Source of the DNA: Hemicordylus capensis
Lineage: Eukaryota; Chordata; Lepidosauria; Squamata; Cordylidae
DNA: 64,000 bases
Assembly (NCBI RefSeq): GCF_027244095.1
Contig: NC_069657.1
Coordinates: 149,602,857-149,666,856, forward strand
Direction: 5' to 3'
The notes beneath the pieces were generated by a model. It saw nothing but the letters and a program-made list of their open reading frames with translations, was not told the DNA's origin and did not search any database. Shown piece after piece: positions 11,122 through 23,100 of the stretch. The stretch's first letter is position 1. The number at the start of each line of letters is the position of its first letter. A program made the position numbers and the translations under genes.

Positions 11122-14100
11122 GTGAGGAAGAGGAGGAGGGCGGCAGGTTCCAGGGCGGGCGGCGGGGGTGTGGGGGCGGCCGCACAATATAGGTCTGAGG
11201 AGGCGGCGGCGGCAAGCGGGTTTGGAGATGGCGGCTTGCGGGGATGAATGTGGGTTGCCGGCTGTTCTGGACTTGGTGGCAGTTAGGAATCCTTCTGTCC
11301 TCGAGTCGTGGCGGCGATGGTGATGTCTAGTGCGGCTTTAGCTGGGCAGGAGATTCTCCTTTGATTGGAGGAAAGAGGTCTGCAAAAGATCCCAGGTGTC
11401 TGGTGATTTGGAGCACTGCACCTGTAATTTAGGCAGGATTTGCTTCCGAGTAAGCACGGATAAGATTCTGCTGCGCACACTTTCTCAGTTCTCTACAGGA
11501 CAGGCTGTGTGGAAGAGGGGAGAGAGTTGCCAATCTGTGATGTGGGACTGTGAGGGCAGGGCTTCCGAAGAGCAGGTCAATGCTACAGTTGTCAAAAAAC
11601 CAACCTCCCTCTCGGGGTGGGGAATCAGAAACAGAGAATATCGATTCTGTTTCATTTCATGGGCCTGCTGTCTTCTTTAGAACAAGCAAGTGGCAGTTTG
11701 ATGCATTTATGTATGTCTCATACCTGCCTTTTGCCTCTCTTCCACAGAATGCAGGGCTACTTAAATGGCTTCCACAAATTTGCCTTGGTGTGCTCCATTT
11801 CATCATTCATGCTGTGTATTCATAGTACCACATAATCAATGCAAAAGGTCAAGTCCTAGAAAAGAAAAGAGGGGGCAATGAGGACCACTGCCTTCATTAC
11901 TAGCTCCCCCAGCTTATCTTCACAATAACTGGTGGGGGAGGGTAGACTAAGCTGAGAGATAATGACTTGCTTAGAACCACCTGATGAGCTTCATGGCTAA
12001 GCAGGGATCTGAAAACAGGTTTCTCTAGCCCAAATAAAATGCTGTCTGACGGTGATAGTGTGTGCTGCCAAGCTGTTGGCAAAAAAAGTAGAATTGGAGA
12101 ATGCATAGAGATATGGATGGGGATAAGGCTCAAAACAAGAGATTTGGAAATTAGCTTCTTCTGTTTTTAGAACATGGTGGGAAATGGGTACTGTGGAAAA
12201 TGAATAACATCTTCTGTATTTTGTATTTGGAAGAAAATAGCTGGAGGAAAAGGTAGGATATTCTGCCAGAATGGCAACAGGCTCTCTGCTGGGGAGCAAA
12301 GTCTAGTGGCACAAAGTTGAATGATCATGGCAGGGAAGAGATTATGGACAGATATTGGGTGGTCCTGGAAGAAAGGCCATGCCACAGCTGAGACGATACA
12401 AAAGAGGAAATCTATTCCATGTAAGATAATTTAGGAAAGAGTTAATGGGTTGGTTTGTGGATAGAATGTGCATCAGGTAATTTGATATCAAAAGAAGGTA
12501 TAATGAGATCCATTGTTTGTGAGGAGACTAGTTTGATTTCCCTGACTGGACAGGGGCTATCCTGTTTCAAAGGAGACAAACCTTTGCAGGGACAACATCC
12601 ACAGCATAGACCACATTTAAGGGAAAGTTAATCTCAGGAACTTGAGTGGGTACACATCATTGCTTGGCATGATCCAGGTTAATTGGGCACCACTCTTATA
12701 AGATGCGCCTCCCTACTTCTCCCAGATGTATAAGTATTGGCATACCATTTGGCTATGAATACTGTTAAGAATTGTCACTTGACCTTGTGGTGCTAGACCT
12801 GGTGGAGATGAGAGGACTAAAGAATACTATGGATGGCTCACTCACTGCCACAAGCAATAGAGATGGGTCTTTTTGTCATCTGCCATTTGTGTTCTTGGAT
12901 TTATGTTTTAAGGGTCAGAAAAAAACCTGCTAGACTTTTTTAGATTTGTACATATCCAATATTGATGATTGTTGTTCTAGACAAGGATTTGCTGGAGATA
13001 AACAATTATAGCTCATCTCTACACATCACACTTTCTCCATGTTCTGGTATCACTCTCATAGCAAACCCAAAAGTCCTGTCTGAAAACAATAAAAAATATA
13101 CATGGCATGTAGATACTGCAGAGCTGAAGAATGAGGTGGTGATTCTAAGTATTCTGCCCTGGTAGCTAATGTATCTGTGTTAGGATAGGAGCTGATAGTC
13201 CTGTGAATCTAATGCTTCAGTGAAATAAATTGGGAACATCTTTGTGTGGACTGATATGGCCAAGCATTGAATCCTTGAAAGATGATATGAGTGATATAGG
13301 AAGTCTGAAGATATGCAGTGTGAATTACAGGTCTCCATTATTCTTGGCCACAATCCAGTCTGGTCCTACTTGCATAATTATTACACTATGGGGTTGTTTT
13401 CAGTATGTTTTGTAAATTGATCCAGGACGATAGATATATTTTATTATAGCCTCAGACAAGCAAGAATGGATCCAGGATGGTGCCTCAGGCTTGTATGTAT
13501 TTTTGTTTTGTTTGTTTGTTACATTTCTGTACCACCTGATATGTACATCTCTAGGTGATGTACAAAATTTAAAATATTTAAAAATCACAGATTAAAATAC
13601 ATGACAATAAAACAATAGAATAAAATAGTTATTAAAATAAGTTTTTAAAATTATTAAAAATTAATTCTAATTAAAAGCCTGCAAAAGTCTTGAGATTCTT
13701 CTTGAAAACAAACAGAGAAGGAGATGCTCTTATTTCAGTAAGGAGCATATTCCAAAGCCCTGGGGCAGCCACAGAGAAAGTCTGGTCATGGGTCGCCACT
13801 AAATGAGCCGGTGGTATCCGTAACCGGACCTCTCCAGAAGATCATAACAGGCGACAGGGTTTATGACAAAGGAGACGCTCTCTTAAATAGCCTGGACCTA
13901 AGCCATTAAGGGCTTTATAGGTAAGAGCCAGCACTTTGTATTTCACCTGGAAACATATTGGCAGCCAGTGCAGTTTTTTCAAAACCGGTGTTATGTGGTC
14001 CCTTTGTGTTGTCCCAGAGACCAGTCTGGCTGCTGCATTCTGTACCAATGATAGTTTCTGGACTATGTACAAAGGCAGCTCCATATAGAGCACATTACAG

Positions 14101-17100
14101 TAGTCAAGCCTGCATATATACCACTGTGTTAAGATCATTTGCCCCTAGAAATGGTTGTAGCTGACGTATCGGCCAAAGCTGATAAAAAGCGCTCCTGGCC
14201 ACTGCCTCAACCTGAGAAAACAGGGAGAGCTTTGGGTCCAAGAGCACTCCCAAGCTATGTATCTGATCTTTCAGTGGGAGTGTAACTCCATCCAGAACAG
14301 GCAGATCTAAACCATCTCTAGCCCCCTCCCCCCCAGTCAGTACCTCCATCTTATTTGGATTCAGCTTCAGTTTGATATCCCTCATCCAGCCCATGACTGC
14401 CTCCAGGCAGGCATTTAGGGAAGATATGCCATTTCCTGATGAGGTCAGCATGGAGAAGTAGATCTGGGTGTAGTCAGCATATTGATAACACCCAGCACCA
14501 AACTTCCTGATGATCTCTCCCAGTGGTTTGATGTAGATGCCAAAAAGCATTGGAGACAGTATGGAGCCTTGTGGAACTCCACACTTCAGCTCTCGCTTAG
14601 CAAAACAACAGTCTCCGACAACATCTGGAATCTGCTAGAGAGGTAGGAGTGGAACCACTGTAAAAAAAGAGCCACCCAATCCCACCTCCTTCAGGTGGTC
14701 CAGAAGGATTCCATGGTCAATGGTATCGAAAGCTGCAGAGAGATCTAAAAGTCACACTCCCTTTGTTTATAATTATAGTTCAAGGAGGGATGGGGTGTCA
14801 GAAGTGGAAGAATATTGGATCAGCTGCCTGGTAGAGGAATAGCACTTTCTATGTATGTTTGATCATTAAAATTAATGCCAAATGCCTGGAAAAAATTTCA
14901 ACTCTCCTTCCTCCAACTGCATGTTTATGCGGATGCAGATATTTAAAAATGTAAAGCTGTCTTATATAGATCCAAAATACTACCTATGCTGATTGGTGAG
15001 AGCTCTCCAAGGTCTTGGGCAGAGATTTTTCCTGGCCCTATTTCCTGAGCGCCTTTTTACTAGACATACCAGGGACTGAACTTGGGATGAAGTATTTACT
15101 CTGCCGCTGAACTATGACCCCTCTCCAATAGCATAGGCCAGTGATTCCCAGTCTGGGGGCCTCCAAATGTTGCTCAGCTACCACTCCATCAGCCACAACT
15201 GTGGCTGGGGCTGATGGGAGTGGTAGTTCAGCAACATCTGGAGGTCTCCAGGTTGGGAACCACTGGCATAGACTAAACTGCTGGAAGAAGTAATGGAGCC
15301 CCCTGCTTGAGATTTGCCCCTTTAAACCCCGTGTACTGGGTAAATCCTGATGTCCCAACCCCAAAGCTGCCGTGGATAAACAAGTACAGTGCAGGCTTGA
15401 GGTCTTTGCCTTGAGATAGACATTGTAGAGAGGCTTGTCTAATGCCTATGCTGTGATCTTTTTGTCACCAGGCAAAGACCTTGTTATCTTCCCAGGACTT
15501 CTAAAGAGTTATTATCATATAATTTATGTTTTTAGCTGTAAACTGCCTTGAGAAGTGTTTGAAGGGCAGTATAGCAGTATTCTAAAAAAAAAAAAAAAAA
15601 AGTGTGCTCTGTGCTTGTTCTAAAAATGAGCGCAGCTGCACTTAGGATGTAGACTGGGTGTCACCTCAAGTAACCTTCCAGCTTAACTCTCAAAGTATAA
15701 ACAGATCTCTCACTGATGCATGGGAGGTGCCAAGGGTGCTTCCAGGACTTGGTCTGTGATAAACGAGGCCTGCTACTAGCAGCTGCAAATAACTGGACAT
15801 TCGCCCAGGAGTGTTTCTAGTTAGATTTTGTGTCCTTGTTGCATAGGAGCCATTTGGATTGTGCCATACTCAGCTTGGGGCTGGTAGCTTAGTAACTTTG
15901 GCAGTAGATCAGTAAATCCTACAAACTGCTGGTTGCCCTCTGCCAGCTGAGCCCTTTTTCAACTTGTAGTTGCAGAGAATTGCGGTTCTAGCACATTCCT
16001 TCCTTTCTGCCTACCCTGTCCCTGCGCACACACAGCAACATTTAACAAGTCTGAGTGATAGAGTTCAGCACACTACTGGAAAGCCCAACATCCTGTTTAT
16101 TATCACAGACAATGAGTTGACTAACAGCACAGATTCATGGTTTGAAATCAGAGCAGGAGTTGGTGGCAGGCTTCCAGAGGCTGCAGTTATGGAGACCTGA
16201 ACTTAAAATAAGAATAGAATGTTCATTTTTGAAGAACTACTTATATGTAGCTGCAGCCTCTTTGGTCAATATTCTTAATGGCCTGTACTTCTGATCATTA
16301 TTATGATTGCACCTAATAATATGTTAGAAGCAAGGCTTGCCACAATAAAAGAATCAAATGTGGCTCTGCCAGAAAGATTTGAATTTTAAAAAGAAAAGTC
16401 ATCCTCTCTTCTTCTCCTGCCTTGATCTAATGTACACAGGACTAGAAAGTGGGGTGGGAAGTGGGAGGGGAATCTTGTGTCAGTCATATTGAGGTTAAAA
16501 TGTTTCAAATTATTAGGTGCCGCCTGCATTAAATTTCTAGATAACCAAGTTTGTGGTATTCTTTCAGTTCTCAGTATGGAAAATATAGATCTTTAGCAGT
16601 TATAGTCCTGTGGCTAGTTCTGGACTTGAACCTTGGAAACATAGAAATAACGGCTTGAAATATATTCTAGTATTCAGCGCTATGTAGCTTAGATACTATT
16701 GTGTGGGGGAAAAGCCCGTCTGATCTACTGTCTCATTGACTTTGGATACATGGATTCAAATGTTCTGCAGCTATAGGCTTGCTTGTGATTTTGGAGAAGT
16801 GGCTATTGCTTAGCGTCAGGTTTCTTTCTAGAAGAAGAATGGGTAGATGCCATAAAACATTGTGTACACTTGAATTGATAACTGATAAGTATAACTGATA
16901 GTAACAAAACAGTGTTCAGCTGGAACTGTTTTCTGATTATTTTTAAATATTACTGATGAGGCTACTTGATGTCTGGGGTTATGGCTGTGTGTGTTATGTA
17001 CTTTAAGAAGAAAAACTCCTAAATTCTGCACCAAAAAACCCCTGTAATTTTTCTGTAAATGTAAGTTATGCACATCTGCTTGTTTTACAGAATTTATTCT

Positions 17101-20100
17101 GCCTCTGCTAGTCATGTGGAGGAACAAGAAGCTATGCAGGGCACTTAACCTCCAGATATCCCTCACTTCTTGTTTCTGAGATTGCAGTAGTCATTGCTCA
17201 GACACTTCACAGTCACAAGGACTAGAAACTTGTTTTTAAAAGGTGTTGTGTATGGAAGAATCTGCTAATGATTGAGGCTGGTTTAGGAGTTGCCTGGCAA
17301 CTTCCAGAAACTTTGCACTGTCTTGTGTTCTTAGATGAAGATTGATATGGTGAGTAACTCTTCTAAATGTAGGAGCTGTAACCTGTGAAAAGGGTCAGTT
17401 TAAAAAAAAAGATTTTCTTTTGTCAGTCTTAAAAAATAAAAATCAACTGTATTGTGTTTATAGTTGCAAATAAGATAGTCAGTGATAACCCTACATTTAA
17501 TTCTGACAATCCCCACCTGCCCAGCATAAAGCAAGAGACCCAGAGGCCTCTACACATCAGATAACTTGGAGCGGCAGGGTTCCATCTCCTGTTTATGCCT
17601 AGTGTGAGAGGTCACCCCTCCCGCTGCTGTCAAGTTCTCTAGCTCATTCAGAGAACTGGAGGGATGGGTGGGTTGGAATCTCATCTCTCACTTGGCATCA
17701 AGGGAACATAAAAAGCAGTAAGAGAGATCTGTGCTGCTTTTGAACCTTCTCCAAAGTCAGTGCAAAGTGTGGAACTTATCCCATCCCTCAGGTTGTATGT
17801 GTACCAGAGGACTTAGGCAAAGGGTGGAATTAGAGGTGACTGCAGATAATAATGGCTGACTCCTAAGTCTAGCCCAGATTTGTGGATCTATGCATTCTAT
17901 ATCCTTGCCTGTACCCACTGTTACTACCTGTCTCTTTTCCTATCACTTTCCAGGCTGTTTTCGTCCACTTCGCTACGTCCTCTATTCCTCCTAAGTGTTG
18001 GCCTTATTGGTGTTCTCCTGTTGGAGAGATGGAAGCCCCAATTCCTATTGGATTTTTCAGGTAAGTGTGGGTAATGGTGGCTATATAAAGTAAGGGAAGT
18101 GAGTAGTTTCTGAGCAAGGACCACCCTTGTAAGAGCATGGGAACCAACAAGTATAGTCCATTACTTCCTGCCCCACTGCTGTGATTTCCCGCTAATTGAG
18201 CCTGGGTGTGTATGTCTTCTTCTTCTTTGTCGTTTTTTGATGTGGCACACTGAATTAGAAGTCGAAAGCAATGCTGTTCCTTGCACAGGAACTGGCACTG
18301 CAACACTGGATGAAGATGGGAAATGGCTGACCTAGTGAGCAGCTCTTGGCTGTTTAATATGCCTGCTAGCAAAACCTGCTGGATTTGAATTAAGGTAAAG
18401 TGTGCCGTCAAGTCTATTTTGACTCCTGGCGCCCACAGAGCCCTGTGGTTTTCTTTGGTAGAATACAGGAGGGGTTTACCATTGCCTCCTCCAGGCGCAG
18501 TGTGAGATGATGCCTTTCAGCATCTTCCTGTATCGCTGCTGTCCGATATAGTACCAGTGGGGATTTGATTCTTCAACCTTCTGCTTGTTAGTCAAGCATT
18601 TTCTCACTGCACCACTTAAGGTGATGGATTTGAATTAAACACTAATAAATAACTAGTTTGCACAGTCCCAACCAATTCATATGAGAAATTGCTTGCAGTC
18701 GCAGTGCCTCAAACTACAAAGGCCCTTGGTTAAACTTTCCTTTCAGTATATCTCTCTGTTGGTCTATGCAAAATGCTGCAGCCCCTGATAAAGCTATCAG
18801 ACTTTAAAAATTCAAAGAACACCAGATGTACTTATACTGCTACTCCACATGTGCTCAGTTTAAGCTCAGCCTTTCTTCTTGAGGCAAAGTGTTGTGGGAC
18901 TCGGCAGATGGCATTTGAAACTGCACATTGGAGTTGTATTCCACTTGTTCAGGGCAGCTGAGTGAGAACTCCTGTGTGGCTGAAGAAAGATGAAGTGTAG
19001 CATGCCTGAATGTGAACCAACTGGCTTTGTGGTGTTGGCCTGTAATCCCTCCCTTCTCAAAATATACCCCTAAACCCCTCATGCAAAGGCTGTGGCTTGC
19101 CAGCTGTAGCATCTGGCACAACATTGTCTCTACCACCACCACTACTATTTATATACCACTTTTCAACAAAACAGTTTTCATAGAAGGAATAATAATATGT
19201 TTCCCTGTCCCCAGAGAGCTCACAGTCCAAGAAGAAACTCAAAGGAGATAGCAGTGACAGCCACCAATGAGCTCTAAGGACTACTTGTTAGGGCACAAGG
19301 TAGAGGCCCATAGCAGGAACCTGCTTGAGTGCTTTATGAAACTTGTAAGTTAGGGAGAAAATGTCAAGGTTCAGCCTTGACTAAGCAGAATGTATGATGT
19401 CATTTCATAGTGTGTTGCTAATAAACCAGTCAGACAAGAAAGAAGCTGATCACAAGATCTTAAAGGGAAGATCCAGCCTGAATAGATTAATGAATTGACT
19501 TAATTTGCATGACTCTGTCCAGAAGTCACACCCAGAACACAATATTGTCAGGAAATCACCTAGAAGTGAGGAACATTAGATGCCCTGTGATAAGCAGTAC
19601 CATACCGATAGCACTCTTGGTATGCTTTGTTTGCTCTCTTTCCTTCTTGGACAGTGAGACCCATTTTGCTTGCTGTCCTTCATTATTCTGCTTACTAGCA
19701 TGGTAACTGCATTTGTGCATGTCCCAGAATGATGCAAAGTACCAGTGATAGTCCTCTACTCTTTGCAGTGAGCACTTGCCTTTGAGAATAGTTCTGTCTC
19801 TGCAGGATTGGAGGCCTTGATTTCATGTTGAACATTACCTCAGTCAAGGCAGTTTTGTCCAAATTGTCTGATGGTATACAGCAAACAGTGTTGCAATAGT
19901 GTTGTGTAACACATACCAGTAGGACAGCTAAGGTGGGCCAAGGCCTGTTTTCTGGACTCTTGCTGAGACTGTCATACATGTCGTCCTCCCTGCTACATGA
20001 ATTGTGATTGAACTGTATGGTGTTGAAAATATATAGATGGGCTACTTACCTGTTTGCTCTGCTGCTCCAATAAGCAGTTAAAGTTGGTGCTACATTTGTG

Positions 20101-23100
20101 ATGCATCTAACCATTATAGCCTATAAATATATAAGCAGTATTTGCATGATATCACTTATTCTCCCTCACCAGCAAATCAAGGGAGTTCAAGAGCAGCAAT
20201 ATTAACATGAAAACATTCAGTCAGATTATGAATTTTTCCAGACAGAGGACCTTTTTGCGTGAGTTTTCTTAGGCTTACATAAGAAACTGGATGGGGAATC
20301 ATAGCTGGGTGTCTGTATCTAACAGTTTTTGCACTCATTCTAGTATTTTCTGTCAGCACCAGGGGTGGAAGGAACACTTGGGAACACTGAGAATTGAGGT
20401 CCTTCCCCTGTCTCTTCTGGTCCCTCCCTCTGAAGTTTAATTTTTAAACTTACACTTTGCTGCTGCTCACTTCCAACGTACCCAACTTCTGTAACACCCC
20501 CCCTCATCTTTTATTGAGACTCCTGTGGAGCTTGGAATGGAAGAAACCATGTTTGAATGTGTCTATCATTGTCTCCTGGTTATTTTCATAAATTGCTTCC
20601 TGAAATGGTGCTGAATTGTTCTCTTTCCTCCAGTTGTCCAAAAATGACTTGGCAGCAATCCTGTCTTCACTTTCTTGGGAGTAAGCTCCATTAAACTTAG
20701 TGGGACTTACTTCTGAGTAAACTTATGTCTAGTTCACTGTTGTGCCCACAGTTGCCCCCCTCTTTATCTTTTGGTGTTAATATTGCTGCTCTTGAGCTCC
20801 CTTGATTTGCTGGTGAGGGAGAATAAGTGATATGCAAATACTGCTTATGTATTATAGGCTATAATGGCCATAACTGTAATGGGATGTCACTAAAATGCTT
20901 ATAGCTGGTTTGTTCAGATGGGACAGAAAACTGTATTATTTTAAGTACTTAACAACACCCTGGTTGAATACTCAAATGGCACAAATGACTGGTTGAGATC
21001 TTTGATTGGGAAAGAGAGCTTTGCGCCAAAGGATTATTGAGGACCACCCTCTTGTTGCTTAACACCTTCTGACTCTGCTTAGCTGCTTATCTTCCCCAGC
21101 CAACCACTGGCATTCGCTCCCTTATACACTGGGCAGGATGGGCCCTTCCCAGTGCATTATAGGGCGAGTCAGCTCCAAAGGCAGGGAGTTTAAATGCCTC
21201 GCGTTTGGAGTGGACTCATTCCCTTATGCTCCTAGCTAATGTCCCGCAGCACACCAGTTGGGAAGGGCTGCTCTACAGGTCCATCTAGACCTTTTTGTAC
21301 TTGACCAAAACTTTCCCCTTCTGTGATCAAGGTAGGGAAAAACATAGTAACGAAAATACAGTGGCTGATATGTTATTCTTAGGGACACAGAGTAAATTTC
21401 AGAGCTGCTGCTCTGGAGAATGAACTACAGCTACAGTGGACAGGTGGTAGCGCTACCAGCATTACTCTATTTCTTCCCATAGTCACATATGGGGAAAACT
21501 GGTAATGCTGGTAGTGCTACCACCTAATCTTTTTAGCCTCACTGCTGCTTATGTCTGCAGCAGCGCCTCTGCAAGTCACTTGCATCCTTAATAACTGTGC
21601 ATCAGGTCAGCCAGTGAGTTTCACAGATCGTCAGGCAGATTGTGCAAGGAACTTATGGGATGTGCAGAATGTCATCTGGACCTCTTGTAAAATTGCCCAT
21701 AAGAATCAGCAGTCATGTTGAAATAAACGACTGGGAATACCCTCTGTGCTGTGATCAGTGTGAACTGCCTTGACAAAACTTTCTCAGCATATTGATTGAT
21801 TGATTGATTTGATTTGTATACTGCCCTTCCAAAATGGCTTGGGTGGTTTTACAGCACGATAAAAACAATTAAAACAAGTTAACAATTAAAATCAAACTAT
21901 TAAAACACAATAAAACCAATTAAACAGCTACTGGAAATCAGGGCAACAATTTAAAACAATTAGTCAGTCATTTAAAACCCTGGAAGGCCAGGCCAAACAG
22001 ATAGATTTTAAGGGCTCTCCTGAAGGACAGCAATGATATCAAATTACGAATTTCTGCTGGGAGTGCATTCTGCAGCCCAGGAGCAGCTACAGAGAAGGCC
22101 CGCCTCTGCGTCGCCACCAGATGAACTGGTGGCAACTGGAGACGGACCTCCTCAGATGACCTTAACTTGCGGTGGGGATCATGTAGAAGAAGGCAGTCTC
22201 TTAGATAACTCGGACCTAAGCTGTTCAGGCCTTTAAAGGTAATAACCAGCACGTTGTATTTTGCCCGGAAACATATCGGCAGCCAGTGTAACTGTTTCAA
22301 AACAGGCATAATATGGTCTCTCTGGGTTGCCCCAGAGACGAAGCAGCCCCCTTTGTAAGCGGGAATCCTGTTCCTTTCCTGTTTGAAGCAACCAAAAGAG
22401 CAGTTGGCTTTGGTAATCACTTGAATTAAGCGGAGTAGAACCAAATCTGCAGAGAGGCTTCACCTCTGGTAATCCTGCTGGATTTTGCTTATCCTGCTAA
22501 ATTTCTTCTTTTAACCTGTAACATTAGGGGTGTGCTGCTAATGAGGCAAGATGAGACAGTTGCCTCAAGCAGCAGATTAGCTGCCTCTGTGGACCCAATG
22601 TCATCTCTGGTCATCTCACCCTTCCTGGATCTGCTGCTGCCGCCCTCAAACAATTTTTTCTTGCAGCATGCCACCCTTGTCCTTCTCTCTTGTGACATCC
22701 CACCCTCTGCTTGTCCAGGAAGCTAAGAGCAGGGAACTTGGGGAGAAGCAGGAGGTGATTAAACACATCACCTTCCTGTTGCTCCAGCTTCCCCACTTGC
22801 TGCTTTTTGAGCAGGCAGTGTGGTTGGAGGATGCATGAAAAAGAGGAGCACAACCACCAGGCAGGGAAAGGGGGCTCTCTTTGCACTTCCAGAACTTGCA
22901 AAGATTGGCAAAGGAGCTCCAGCCTTGCATATGAAAGGGAGCCCCAGGTCCCATCTTTGCAAAGTCATTACAAAGGCGCCACATGGGGATGGTGGCTGCT
23001 GGCAACCTTTTTTTATCACATGGTACCTTTGTAGAGCTTTGTAAGGGTCAGAAGGGGAGCTCCAGACCCAGTCCTAGGAAAGCCTTTGCAAAGGTGCTAC

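Noticed and set aside
10792-11187. 131-residue minus-strand frame over RETREG2 exon 1
   Set aside because: It is an antisense shadow of the CpG-rich first exon; its Ser/Pro-rich residues mirror the sense codons.
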